In this document: one piece after another, positions 45,093 to 57,301 of the stretch
Layout of the letters: each line of letters begins with the position of its first letter
Numbering within the stretch: position 1 is the stretch's first letter
From: Eretmocerus hayati
Taxonomy: Eukaryota; Arthropoda; Insecta; Hymenoptera; Aphelinidae
Reading direction: 5' to 3'
DNA: 64,000 nucleotides
Assembly (NCBI GenBank): GCA_029851415.1
Contig: CM056741.1
Coordinates: 72,096,282 to 72,160,281, forward strand
Program-made: the position numbers and the translations under genes
The notes under the pieces: generated by a model
Database searches by the model: none
What the model saw: the letters and a program-made list of their open reading frames with translations, nothing else
What the model was told of the DNA's origin: nothing

Positions 45093-46631
45093 CGCTGCCG
45101 GCCGCAATCGTTCACATTGCATCAGGTAAAAACATGCGGCAATTAACACTAATTGCAGCACTGCACTCGACTTGGAATAACTGCACTCACGATGTGTGTT
45201 TTATCCCGCACTGCACGACCTGCTCGACTCCGCGCTCCGCAGCAAACTGCAAGCGCTTGCCAGCGACCCATCTAGCAGAGCAGAAGCAGGACGAGATCGC
45301 GCGCGGCGCCTTTCAAAGGGAGCCCGTTGGCAGCGACGCGGTTCTGTTCTCTGCCTTTTCTTTTCCGCGTAGGTGTGTGGCCGCGCGCGACTGGCTTCCG
45401 CGAATTCGATTCGACACGATTTCCTGCAGCCGCACGACCTGCGATCGGACTCCCTTTCCTCGCTGGTCTTCTGTCCTCTTCTCGCTCCCACGATGATACG
45501 AGGGCGGGCGGGCCCGTGCAGGTGAGGTATGCGTCGCTTTGGCCGCGTATAGTTATACAAGTAAAAGTACACCCCACTGTGCGAGAACCGCTGTGCCACC
45601 GTTGACGCTTTTGTCCTGGCTCTGGGGCTCCTCCCTCGCCGAGGAGGCAAACTGGCTGGCTCCTGTCCGCACAGGACATCACCCTCACTCTCTTCATCAG
45701 CGCCTCTCGCAAGTATCTAGACCGCGCGTGAATATATTTTGCTCGCTTAGCGCGTCCTGTCAGCCAGCGTTCCACGCCGTCGCTGGTTCCGGCGAGCATC
45801 CGCGGCTCGCGCACCGACATACCGATCACCGCGGTTGGCAGCTCCACAGGAATGAATGGACGCCGAGTGCGATCTAAATCACCCTTTTGCAGCGATCAAA
45901 ATAATGCATCGCTCTGCGCTGCTATATTGCCCAATGCGCCATCGGGACGTTTGAGGAGGCTCGCCGAAATTGGATACCGGCAAAAAGCGTCCTCGCGCAA
46001 AAGAGTTACCGAGATAGAAGGAGTTGGATGCGGGATCGTTTCGAGTCTCATCTGGTATCATTCGTCGAAAACGCCGCCCATAGCCGATTCGCGCTCGATT
46101 CTCCGTGCGATGCTAAGCTCTCGAGTGTCACGATGCGACGCTCAATTCCAGATCATGTATTATAATACCTACGTGAGCATGCGGAGCCCCTCCGTTCTGC
46201 CCTTTCCTCCTCGCTTCTCAAATCATTATCGGGAAGAAGTCGGATGAGTTGGATAGAGCGCGCGACGAAAATTAGTTATGAGTCCTTTCATTTCTCACGT
46301 AATTACCACTCGAAGAGTGAATGGCAACATTATTATTCTCCGCGCTCCCGCAATTGCTTCCCAGAATTACCTGGAATGAGTATATTATCTCCTGCCCGTC
46401 CAACTAATAATTTCACAGTATACCCACTTCCGAGAAGCTTTTGCAACTCGCTGCGGGCTCGACATCTGTGCTTGGAGCACACATGTATACAATTGGACGC
46501 ACACGCCGATGCATTGCCGAGCGCGATTGAGAGTGATTCAAAGAGGAGCGAGTTTTGCTGGCTCTGATTATTATGTGCGTTCATTCTGCATCGCCTCTCG
46601 AGAATGAACAGAAATTTGAACATTATACTAT
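45093..46631. other. CpG-rich upstream region, probable promoter of the Ig gene
   Basis: GC- and CpG-richer than its surroundings, directly upstream of exon 1. Overlapping frames of 100-190 codons on both strands (45134-45877) follow from the base composition and show no recognisable protein. No TATA box is assigned. Confidence 0.4.
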
Positions 46632-47375
46632 CCCCCCCCCTCATTCACTTTTTTTCAAAAGTAAAACTAGGCGAGTATGAGGTTCATCTCCAGGACATCA
46701 AAACTTCAAATTTTATACGATGGTTTAAACTCTTGGAAGGAATGAGATCTAAAAAAACCATGTCGAGTATCTTTGAGCCGATTTGTCACGATCAACATAT
46801 CATCACTGATAGAGACTAGGGCCACTTTCCTCCAATCAAATCTTTCTTTCAATTCATCCCAATGGTGGTGGTTTGACGATTTCTTACTAGCTAATTGTCG
46901 CTGAAATGACCCCAAGTTTAGGCGAGTAGAAGAGGTACAGGGGAATATCGAGATAGAGAAAATATAACTGAGTTTAATTTGGTGTTCATGATGATTCACT
47001 AAAATCTCATATCATACCCAGTTATATTTTCTCTATTCCGATATTCCCCTGTACCTCTTCTACTCACCTAAACTTCGGGTCATTTCAGCGACAATTAGCT
47101 AGTAAGAAATTGTCAAACCACCACCATTAGGATGAATTGAAAGAAAGATTTGATTGGAGGAAAGTGGCTCTAGTCTCTATCAGTGATGATATGTTGATCG
47201 TGACAAATCGGCTCAAAGATACTCGACATGGTTTTTTTAGATCTCATTCCTTCCAAGAGTTTAAACCATCGTATAAAATTTGAAGTTTTGATGTCCTGGA
47301 GATGAATGGGTCTTTTCTGAACCTCACACTCGCCTAGTTTTACTTTTGAAAAAAAGTGAATGAGGGGGGGGGGGG
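46632..47375. mobile_element. 744-bp palindromic element with about 340-bp arms
   Basis: Begins with a C-run then TCATTCACTTTTTTTCAAAA and ends with the complement and a G-run. The arms are near-identical inverted copies meeting around 46965-47020. The right arm has a short insertion (TGGGTCTTTTCTG). Identical 'proteins' in both orientations come from the symmetry. Confidence 0.85.
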
Positions 47376-47618
47376 ATCTCACTCTTTGGTTATAAAAATC
47401 CAAGGGTAACCACAAATTTCCCAAGCACTTGTCCCCACCGCACTTGAGAATTTCTTACACACTGCTCCGTCATATTTTACATAAAAAATACACTACTATC
47501 AGTGTATATTTTGTTCAGTTCAATCTGGAGAGCCATGCAGTCACAGGCAAGAGCAATATTGCGGAGCCGCGACGAACACACAAAACACAACAAAGCAGAC
47601 GAATCTCTCCTCCTAGCG

Positions 47619-48624
47619 TAGGCGAAACTACCGCCATCATGTGCAAAAATAGTGCAATGGAAATTTTTTGTGGGATACTCGCCGCAAGACCTCCCTGATC
47701 CTTAAGTCGTATGTTCCTAAGCCGTATCTGGGTGCAAAATTGTTTAAACCGAAATTGTTTAAACAATTGAATAAAATTGTTTATTTTGGATTCAAAAGAT
47801 GTTTTTTAGGTAAATTGGAGCATTTTAAACAGAAAGTTACTCTTGTCATTTTTCTCTAGGATCCATTGTTTTTGCGCTATGAGCATTTTGAAGTTGAAAA
47901 AACTCGAAAATCGCGATTTTGAGGCCCGGATTAAAGTGTCATAATGGTGAAAATGTTATGCTCTCACTAGGGAAATTTGTCAATTGGGATCTCCTCTACA
48001 AGTTGTGATAGCAAAAACCCATGTTCCTCGTCGATTTACCTTCGTTTTTTGAATGTTAATAACGCGTCGTATGGCGCCAGTTCACTGGTGATCGCAATGC
48101 GCCGCGATATAGCAACGTTGCGTCGTCTGCACGCACGAGGTGGGAGCCCGCGAGCACGCAAACGAGCGCCATACGACGCGTTATTAACATTCAAAAAACG
48201 AAGGTAAATCGACGAGGAACATGGGTTTTTGCTATCACAACTTGTAGAGGAGATCCCAATTGACAAATTTCCTTAGTGAGAGCATAACATTTTCACCATT
48301 ATGACACTTTAATCCGGGCCTCAAAATCGCGATTTTCGAGTTTTTTCAACTTTAAAATGCTCATAGCGCAAAAACAATGGATCCTAGAGAAAAATGACAA
48401 GAGTAACTTTCTGTTTAAAATGCTCCAATTTACCTAAAAAACATCTTTTGAATCCAAAATAAACAATTTTATTCAATTGTTTAAACAATTTCGGTTTAAA
48501 CAATTTTGCACCCAGATACGGCTTAGGAACATATGACTTAAGGATCAGGGAGGTCTTGCGGTGAGTATCCCACAAAAAATTTCCATTGCACTATTTTTGC
48601 ACACGATGGCGGTAGTTTCGCCTA
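47619..48624. mobile_element. 1.0-kb palindromic element with about 470-bp arms
   Basis: Ends TAGGCGAAACTACCGCC and its exact complement; TA at each border. The arms are nearly identical, meeting around a GC-rich 80-bp centre (48080-48163), which itself is framed by AACGCGTCGTATGGCGC. No coding content. High arm identity suggests recent origin or conversion between arms. Confidence 0.88.
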
Positions 48625-48862
48625 CTCTATCCCTGTCCTTCTCGCATAGCGCTTTGATCTTTACGTCACCTCTAGTCGTGGCTAGTTTCGAGTATCCACA
48701 TCTGATGCAATAATTATAGAATCGAGAAATTCAGATAATTCGAAAATTCATTTATCCGCGATAACAAACCAGCTGGTCGGTGCCCGCGTTATACCCGGTA
48801 CGCAACAGACAGCCTCATTGCAGACTGCCGTCAACCGGACAAAAAGATCTTGCGCACGCGCT

Positions 48863-48922
<60 letters not shown>

Positions 48923-49551
48923 TCTTCCTCGACCATCTTACATACCCAACACATGTGTAGCAGAGACGTTTCGATATTTCTCGAGTCGAAGCCCGGGGCT
49001 GAAGAAATCGAACTGAGATGTAAAACGAAGGCATGAATTTTGCGGTGTTGAATAAAACGCGTCCAGTGCTCGGATTGAGAAAATAATTGTACAGAACTCT
49101 GAATCGCTTTAGAAAGGCTTTGCTAGAGCATTGCAGAGCTCTATGAGCAACGTTAAGAGGTTAATAATCCAAGTAGAAAAAAAGTGTGAGGTTAAAAAAC
49201 CCCAATTCAAAGTATAGATAGGCACAGCGCCTCGCTCGATTTTTCGTCTGCTCATACTCGCCAGCGAGGCGCTACCGCGCCTCTTGATAAGTCAGCCGTT
49301 CTAATAAACAGCTTTTCCGAAACTAAAAAAATCATTCATGGATTCAATGCAGAGTATTGGAAACGAGTTGAAGTCCATAATTGCGTCATCAATATTATTG
49401 ATCCTTGAAGACAAGGTAAACGATTAATCATATGACAAGTTACTGTTATTTAGAAAATAGTTTTTACGATGACCATTTATTGCGAATTGAAGTGATACGG
49501 CTAAGGTATTGATCATGTATCATCAATAATGTCAGGTAGATTACATAGGAA
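48625..49551. other. No gene seen; contains a (CT)n tract
   Basis: Apart from the microsatellite at 48867-48919 I see nothing recognisable. Confidence 0.35.
48867..48919. repeat. (CT)n microsatellite
   Basis: About 26 uninterrupted TC units. Confidence 0.95.
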
Positions 49552-50729
49552 CTAGCGTTATTGCCTACCTCGCTAACGCTCGTCCGGCTTGGAAGTGTCT
49601 CTGATATGGTATGAGCCCCTGAAATGCTTCTGTAGTTCAACAATGTAACGTTGAGATTTCATAATACAGTGGATTCGGAAAAAATAATCTCCTTGATGTA
49701 ACCTAGTAACTGTGATTGAGAACTATTGAGTTGGTGTAATGTTGCGCATAGTGAGGTTCCTGAATCTCCAGTAAGGATCTGGAAATTTCGCTTAATTAAT
49801 TTAATTTGTTGGGAGGATATTGCGAAATCTACGATTATTCGCCTTATGAATCCTATCCCACTTATGATTTGTACCTAGATGAAAAACTAATCACGGAGGA
49901 TATTTCTCTCTTCGGCAATGAATAACATGTATACCCTTATTGCCCATCTCGTTTGACTCAATCAATACACTAATTTCGAAATAGTTATTTACATCCGATG
50001 ATGCAATTATACTGAAATAGACAACTATTCGAATCTAATAGACGGTGGAAACTTGAGCGATTTTCACTGAAATTTCATTGGAAGTTCCACTGGAACTCTA
50101 GAAATTTCCACTGAAATTTCAGTGAGAGTTCCACTGAAACTCTGAAAATTTCCCGGGAATTTCAATGAAAGTTTCACTGAAACTTGAACGATTTTCAACG
50201 GTTTTCAACGATTTTCATTGAAATCTCAGTAGAACTTCCACTAGAATTCAAGCGATTTTCACTGAAATATCAGTGAAATTTCCACTGGGATTTTAATGAA
50301 ATTTCCACTGAAATTTTAGTGAAATCTTTACTGATTTTTCGGTGAGATTTTCACTGAAATTTTAGTGGAATTTTTACTGATTTTTAATGAAATTTTCACT
50401 GATTTTTCAATGAAATTTTCACTGATTTTTTAGTGGAATTTTCACTGATTCTTTAGTGGAATTTTCACTGATTTTTTAGTGAAGTTCTCACTGAATTTTT
50501 AGTGAAATTTTCACTGAAATTCAGTGAAACGTATCACTTGAATTTTAGTGATTTTCACTTCATCCATCCACCAACCAACCCACCTGACCACTCACTCACC
50601 AACCCAACCACCCATGACCCAACCATGACCCATACGGCCACCCATCACCCTTCACCTCTTCCCGATAGGCAACCCGAGACGCGAGATGCTAACGGACAAA
50701 TTTTGGCTGGGCTTTTAATTATTTTAATT
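49552..50729 (-). mobile_element. Helitron-like repeat, copy 2
   Basis: Collinear with 35586-36870, about 1.18 kb, with few substitutions in the unique part but a different number and order of array units. Minus-strand 3' end CTAG followed by T, with the same GCGTTA/TAACGC hairpin. The other end is AATTAAAATAATTAAAAGCCC. Confidence 0.6.
50056..50550. repeat. Array of TTTTCACTGA / TCAGTGAAAA motifs, second copy
   Basis: About twenty-five units like those at 36090-36690, but with more ATTTCCACTG and TAGTGGAATT variants. Boundaries shared with copy 1, internal order not. Confidence 0.85.
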
Positions 50730-51232
50730 CACTGTGCGTGCGAATATAGTCAGCATTTGAAGATGGAGAGGACAGTTTTTGGATATTTTATCATCGTCCA
50801 GGTGGATCCATCATAGACAACAATCTTGCAAACATCATCTATACTCCCCAATCTTCCTGGCTCAATATGTTAAGTCGTTGGGCCCGAGGTTGGGCCCAAT
50901 ATTGTCTCTCTGAGCTCGCTTGAGTGAAATGTGAATATTCAGTCTTAGGATTGGAAGAAATAGTTCAGAATCAAACCAATGAATACGAGAATGAGTACAT
51001 CACGAGGTACATCAACAAGATTGCCGATCGATATTCTCAAAAGTTATCTCGTTTCTTTCGATGATGAAACAAGGTAGGCCCCTGATTCAAATCTAGAACA
51101 GGATTCAAATCAGATGTCTTTCAGGAAAAGATAAACTACGAGGCAAGCATACATCCTCCAAAAACAACAAAAATTTTCATGATAGACCATTAATGGTGGA
51201 TCAAGAAATGTGACTCTATCGTTCATCCGAAC
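50730..51232. other. No recognisable feature
   Basis: Only short frames; no repeat seen. Confidence 0.3.
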
Positions 51233-51371
51233 CCATCGGACTGTGCCGATGGACACACCGAGGCTTGATTCAAATATCACGGTTATTAACCTTCATGGTA
51301 CCACTTTTTCTATGGTCCCTAAATGAAGGACCAATTCAAGCCATGGCGTATCCATCGACACAGTCCGATGG
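51233..51371. repeat. 139-bp inverted-repeat unit
   Basis: CCATCGGACTGTG-CGATGGA at the left and its complement at the right, with GCTTGA/TCAAGC and CCTTCAT/ATGAAGG pairing inside. Probable small MITE. Confidence 0.7.
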
Positions 51372-51465
51372 TAAGCTCGAATAAACGACAGAGTCCCATT
51401 ACTTGATCGTAAAATTCCCATTGAGCGATGGACTCAAAATATACATTGATGGCATATTTGGACCA

Positions 51466-51654
51466 GGGTTTTTAACGAAATCCATTTTGAATTTCGTTGA
51501 GTTCTATTAAATCACCAATTCCATAACGAAATCCCGCTCTAAAAACCATAATCATCATATCATGACCGTTATGATTTTTAGTGTGGGATTTTGTTATGAA
51601 AGTGGCCATTGAATAGAACTCAACGAAAGTTAAAATGGATTTCGTTCAAAACCC
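51466..51654. mobile_element. 189-bp inverted-repeat MITE
   Basis: GGGTTTTTAACGAAATCCAT at the left and its near-complement at the right; pairing continues through CAACGAAA, GAGTTCTAT and AAAACCATAA almost to the centre. Confidence 0.75.
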
Positions 51655-52636
51655 TGATTTGAACCCAAAAGAGTGCTCGAATACTGAAGATAGAGACAAG
51701 CATTCGGTTTGACGCACATAAGTTAATTGTTTGTTGATGAGTTGATTGTTCGATCTCACTCCTCAATTTCTCACAACCTAATTCATGCCAGCTCAAATGC
51801 TATTTTTGTTGCATACATAAAGATGGAGCAGGGAGTGGGTATTTTCTACGAAGTGAGTTACACTTTTCATGGAAGCACGACTTCGACTAGGCGTCTAAGT
51901 CGCTATTATCACAAATCCGTTATGATTACATGAGGTTTGAAGAATCAGATGTAATTTCCTCAGATTTTTTGGGACAATTTCATTTTCTCCACAGCCTGAA
52001 GAATTTCGAGAGGTCGGGTCAGTTACACTGAAAAAGTGTGAAATTCGACGATACTTCAACTTTTATCAAAAACACTATCCACAAGTCATCAAAAGTCGGT
52101 AGAGTACCATCTTGGGATCTATAGAAACTACCAGAACAACAACCATCCAGGACATGAAAGTCCCGATCTCATTCATTACTGTGTGGTACAACAAAATTCG
52201 ATGGTTCTGCAGATTCCTTCATGTATTCTATCTAGCTTCTGCATAACAACAATATCAACTCGAATGTATAATCGCCAATTTTGCCATTCCATCGAAGACA
52301 ACTCATTCAAAGTTCTGAACAGTTTATTCTTGAAAAATGTATCCTTGCTTCTCAACCTCGATTTTATTGTATTGAAGTCAACTTTGCTCTATGGCTCAGA
52401 GGAATCGACGAAGTTCTGGATTAAGATTGGAATATTGTTACCAATAATGATAACCGGCAAGGCGCCTTATGACCATCCGGAATCCCTATATTAGGTTTGC
52501 CGACATAAAATCATAATCAGGGTTGCCAACTTGACGAAACAAATATTTCTAGGCGATTGTAAAAGTCCCTAGATTTGTTTCGATTGCGCGTATCGGCTTG
52601 GTGGATGGGTCGGTGGGTTAGTGGGTCGATGGATCG
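51655..52636. other. No recognisable feature
   Basis: Frames at 51727-51933 and 52183-52494 show no known motif. Confidence 0.3.
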
Positions 52637-52668
52637 GTGTGTGTGTGTGTGTGTGTTTGTGTGTGTAT
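52637..52668. repeat. (GT)n microsatellite
   Basis: About 14 GT units, one TTTG interruption. A related GT tract occurs at 54138-54185 with the same 3' flank (TTTTGTGAGG / TTTATGAGG, then ACACGTACAC). Confidence 0.9.
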
Positions 52669-52789
52669 GTGAGTTCGTGGAATCCTCTTTTGTGAGGTAG
52701 TCCAATACACGTACACTCACTAGGCGAGTATAATGAATATATTCACATTTGAGGGCGTTCTGTCACCATCTCGAGGATACTCTCTCAGC

Positions 52790-53105
52790 ATCAATCAGCT
52801 AATATATAGCTGAAATATCAGCTATTACTGCTATGGGTCGTCAAACTGCTGATCAAATCAGCAAACACAAAAATCACGCTTAAATCGATAATTCTGATGA
52901 AATAACTCCACAAATCCGGGTTCTAATATCGACATGAATAAATTAACGACTTTTTCAGACCAAGTCACGACGAACTAAGGCGTATTCGTTCGATATCTAC
53001 TCATTTTGTGCCACGGGAGGCCCTATATGGCTGATTATAATCAGCTATAAATCAGTGATTGTAGCTGAAAATCAGCTAATGTAGCTGAAATTCAGCTACA
53101 TCGAG
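52790..53105. repeat. Array of AGCTGATTT / AAATCAGCT motifs, left part
   Basis: Scattered copies of TAGCTGAAATCAGCT-type palindromes (52797-52835 and 53031-53103). Continued at 54028-54125. Same architectural position as the TTTTCACTGA arrays but a different motif. Confidence 0.7.
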
Positions 53106-53549
53106 ATCGAGAGATCTTCATTTCATACTCGGAAAGTGAGGTTGTGGCGTGTAACGTGCTATGGGAAGTATGAGTTTCAGCGCCTCCGAGCGGTGGAAAG
53201 TGGCATGGCACGCCGCGCGGGAGGGAGCAGTCGAACGGGTTTATAGTGCGGGTTTCGGTCTTCTTATGCTTGATGCAATTACTCAAACTTTTCCAGGGCT
53301 AGTTTCGCCTTATATTTTCGTTACGCAATAAAAATCAACTTGAAACATTAAAAATTCGCAAATGAACCTCATTTCATTCATACTTCTTTCTAAATCATTA
53401 ATGAAGCTTCTTCATTGCTCAGCATGGAATAAATTAGAGTTCAAAAGAACTTTTGGAGAACACTTTTGTACGCTGGCCGCGAAAATTTGCAGAATTTGCG
53501 ATAAAATTCAGCACGGCGTAAGAGCTATATATGCGCAATCCACCCATTA

Positions 53550-53695
53550 CCCATCATCCATCCATCCACCCATTCCCATCCACCCATATGACCACCTATC
53601 ACATTATGTTCCTTTTACATAGGTAACCCGATATACGGGAACCGCACAGACAGATTGTGGCTGGGCATTCAACTGTTATTTTCATAATCCACAGA
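53550..53695 (-). mobile_element. Helitron-like end fragment, third relative
   Basis: CCATCCATCCACCC tract, GATAGGTAACCCGA-type block (here CATAGGTAACCCGATATACG), and GGCTGGGCATTCAACTG match in order the 5' (minus-strand) part of the repeats at 36.8 kb and 50.7 kb, but are diverged. Confidence 0.5.
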
Positions 53696-53770
53696 TAGAA
53701 CCAGTTAGACTGGTTGAAGTTTCCATTCAACCAGATGGCTGAAGTTTTTCGGAGAAATTTTTTACAGCGC

Positions 53771-53868
53771 GCAGATGGCCCACTTTTGATCCAGGTGGCC
53801 CACTTTCGATCCAGGTGGCTCACTTACGATACAGGTGGCCCACTTTCGATCCAGGTGGCCCACTATTG
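53771..53868. repeat. 20-bp tandem repeat, about five copies
   Basis: Units of GGCCCACTTTCGATCCAGGT with scattered substitutions. Confidence 0.9.
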
Positions 53869-54027
53869 ACGCACTACTTGGGACTTAGAAATCGTGTAAT
53901 CAAATGGATCCCAGTGCACTGCACGAACGATTCTAGAATACCAGAGCCAAAAATTCATCACGTGACACCCAGTGCGCAGGGAAAAACATTCCCGAACGGT
54001 GTATATCATCGTTCATAACCCTGTGTA

Positions 54028-54125
54028 TTAGCTGATTCAATCAGTGAAAATCCGTTCACGTTAGCTGACGAAATCAGCTATCAATAGCTGATTTTCAGCT
54101 ACCCCAGCTGATTCGCGCTGAGAGA
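54028..54125. repeat. Array of AGCTGATTT / AAATCAGCT motifs, right part
   Basis: Seven or so copies in both orientations (TTAGCTGACGAAATCAGCT and CAATAGCTGATTTTCAGCT), just before a GT tract. Confidence 0.75.
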
Positions 54126-54332
54126 GTACGGATTTGTGTTCGTGTGTGTGTGTCTATTTGTGTGTCTCGTGTTTTTGAGTGTGTGTAAAATTCTGTTTTA
54201 TGAGGCAGCTCGCTACACGTACACAAACTGGATGGATATAATATATATCCACAGTTACGGCGTGCTAGTATAGGCTCGAGGATAAGGATATGATTTATTT
54301 ATTTTAAACAATATACGGGCAATATGCCCTTT

Positions 54333-56640
54333 TACTGGTGTGTTTGGAATAGAGTGTAGATCGCCTGTGAATTTTAATAACTCAAATGAATGGCATAGAA
54401 AGAGTTATTTTTCAATTCTTCGTTGTTATAAGGTATTTTTTCCTGGTCGTTTAGTTACCCTGAAAGTTCTCCGGGACTTTCCAAATATACATCTTGATCG
54501 TAGTCCTCTACGATTAGACATTTGAAACGAATTTCTATGAGCTGGAATACATCATCCCTGATCATTCTGATCTGTTATTGTGTATATTTTGTCATCAATT
54601 CGATTATTCAGAAGTGTTTTTCGTAGAGGTGTGTCTTCACCTCACAGGGATCGAGAGAGCCATGATCAGGTGGAACTGATACGTATTGGTTACCTTCACG
54701 GACCAAGGGATGATGTTCAGATCAAAGGAAATCCAACAATTTGATTCCGTGAAATTGTGTCAGTGTGGAATGTTGGACCATGAGATATGTCCATGAGCTA
54801 CGATCAACTTACATCAACAGTAGCTCAGCAACATACATTTGTGATCTGTCGTACTCGGAGATGAAAGTCTCGATCTCTATGTGAGCCAAAGCATCATACA
54901 AAGCTGTTTCAACTCGTCAATGTATTCGGTCGCAGTCATTGATATCGCTAGTATTAAGAGTGATTTGTGTATTTGTTCCATTCTTGGGGATTATGTAATT
55001 GAGAGGATGAGTTTATATAATTGGTGGAAAATGATTGGATTTTCTTAGGAATTTTGAAATGGCGGTATCCTGGAATTTCTCGAAGATAACCCGTGAATCT
55101 TAAATGATTCCCGTCCTTTTTCACGAATCGATTTTCACGAACGACCTTTTTCACGAAATTCGTGAGAAACGCTTTCGTGGAATTAGCTCTTCGTGAAAAA
55201 GTCATTCGTGAAAAAGGTCATTCGTGAAAACGGCCATTCGTGAAAAACCATCCGTGAAATAGGTCGGATACCTCTTAAATACTAGAATTAGTGGGACAGA
55301 GGAAGTTATTTTTCAGTTATTCGTTGTTGTGGAAATTTTCATTTTTCGTTGTTCCGGTACACTGAAAATTCCCCGAGAATTTAAAAATATAGTCTTCTAT
55401 GATTTGAAATTTGTAACGTATTTCCATGAGTTGAAACACATCATCCCTGATCTCTGTTTTTGTATTTACCTTGTCAGTTTTAAAACGCGATCATTTCGAA
55501 GAAATCTTAACATGGATATATGTTCATGTGAGCGTGTTTGGAATAGAATTTAGACCGCCTGTGAATTGTAAGAACTAGAATTAATGGAATAGAGAGAGCT
55601 ATTTTTGAATTCTTCATTGTTGTGGAATACATTCCTTCTCGTTGTTTAGGTGAATTGAAAATTCTCCGAGAATTTCCAAATATAGGCCTCTATGATTTGA
55701 AATTTGAAACGAATTTTTATGAGTTAGGACACATCATCTCTGATCTATGTTATTCTGTATATCTTGTCAGTAGTTTGATTACTGAGAAGTGTTTCTCGTA
55801 AGGGTGTCTCTTTACGTCATAGCGATCGAAGGAGACATGATCAGATGAAACTGACACGTATTGGTTACCGCCACGGACCAAGGGACGATGTCCAGATCAG
55901 AGAAAATCCAACGATTTGGTTCCGTGGAGTTGTGTCAGTGTGGAACGTTGGATCATGAGATATCTTTATGAGCTACGATCAACTCACACCTACAGTAGCT
56001 CGGCAACATACATTTGTAATCCGTCGTACTCAGAGATGAAAGTCTCGATCTCTATGTGAGCCAGGGCATCATACAAAGCTGTCGCAACTCGTAAATGTAT
56101 TCGGTCGCAGTCATTGATATCGCTAGTATTATGAGTGATTTGTGTATGTGTTTCATTCTTGGGGATTATGGAATCGAGACGATAAGTTTATACAATTGGT
56201 GGGGAATTAATTCATTTTCTTAGGAATTCTGAAATGGTGGTATTTTGGAATTCCTCGAAGATCACCTGTGAATCTTGAATACTAAAATTGATGGGACAGA
56301 GAGGTTATTTTTGAACTATTCGTTGATGTGAATATTTACGTTTTCCGTTGTTTAGGTACACTGTAAATTCCCCGAGAATTTTCAAATAGTCATCTATGAT
56401 TTGAAATTTGTGACGAATTCTCACGAGTTGCAACAAATCGTCCCTGATCTCGGTTGTTGTGCACACCTTGTTTCGAAACACGATCATTTCGTAGAAATCT
56501 TAACAGGATGGGAATTGAAAATTCTCAACGACTTCCCAGGATTCTTAATTCTAAGGTTTTGGGGCTCAAAGTGGACGTTCATATGTACTCATATAAATTT
56601 TGAGAGGATTCTCATGTTCAACGAGAATATTTCACTAACC
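54333..56640. repeat. Two-copy tandem duplication, period about 1.2 kb
   Basis: TGTTTGGAATAGAGT...CGCCTGTGAATT at 54338 recurs at about 55538. CATGATCAGGTGGAACTGA at about 54660 recurs at about 55837, followed by long collinear stretches (CACGGACCAAGGGA, GTTGGACCATGAGATAT). The copies are diverged, with different minisatellite content. No coding frame survives in both. Confidence 0.8.
55115..55265. repeat. Inverted minisatellite of TTTTTCACGAA / TTCGTGAAAAA units
   Basis: Three units in one orientation (CTTTTTCACGAA) then five in the other (GTCATTCGTGAAAAAG), so the segment folds into a hairpin. Present in the first copy of the 1.2-kb duplication only. Confidence 0.85.
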
Positions 56641-57301
56641 TGTTGTTCCCCATGAGATCCTTTATTGATCCTCTGCAAATTCTCGTCAATACTCGATTCA
56701 GACCATAAATAATGAAATAACGAAGGATGGAGCGAGATGTCGAGATAAGATATAGGATATGTCGGTTTTAATCTGTTAATTTACAGTTGATAATACATGT
56801 ACAACCTGTTTCAGAATTCGCGTACACCCCGATAAAATTAGGTAGCGGTGATTTTGTTATTTCGATTGGTGAGATCGAGAGATTTTGTTACGGTTTCCTG
56901 AGTTTGTAACTGTCGTGTGAAAAAACGTATTTTTTAGCTTTATGTCAGTAACGCTTGGTGTGTAATGCTTAACGGCTAGCATTACACTAAAGCGTTACAT
57001 TGTGTATTCTGCTTGGTTATGGCTCGGAGGGGTGTGTTTTTCGGCTGCTCTTGTGTTGATTTTGGACCGTGATCTTTTTGTGCGAGCTGTTGGTGTCGGG
57101 AAATTAAAAATTAATTAGGTGTGCTGTGCGTGTTGGGGCGTTCGCGTTTTTGTGAGAGCCGTGTCTTCGGCGGGTGCGGTGGCAGCGGCATTGCATAATT
57201 CCATGCGCGCTTCTGCAGAGGCAACGACGCAGTGCTTTTCGCGTTCGAGATTGAATTTTTGTGTTGTGGGAGTCGCGGAGAGTGTTGTTGAATAATAAGG
57301 T

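Noticed and set aside
45134..45877. Long overlapping frames on both strands
   Set aside because: CpG-rich promoter-like composition lowers stop-codon frequency; no domain and no conservation between frames.
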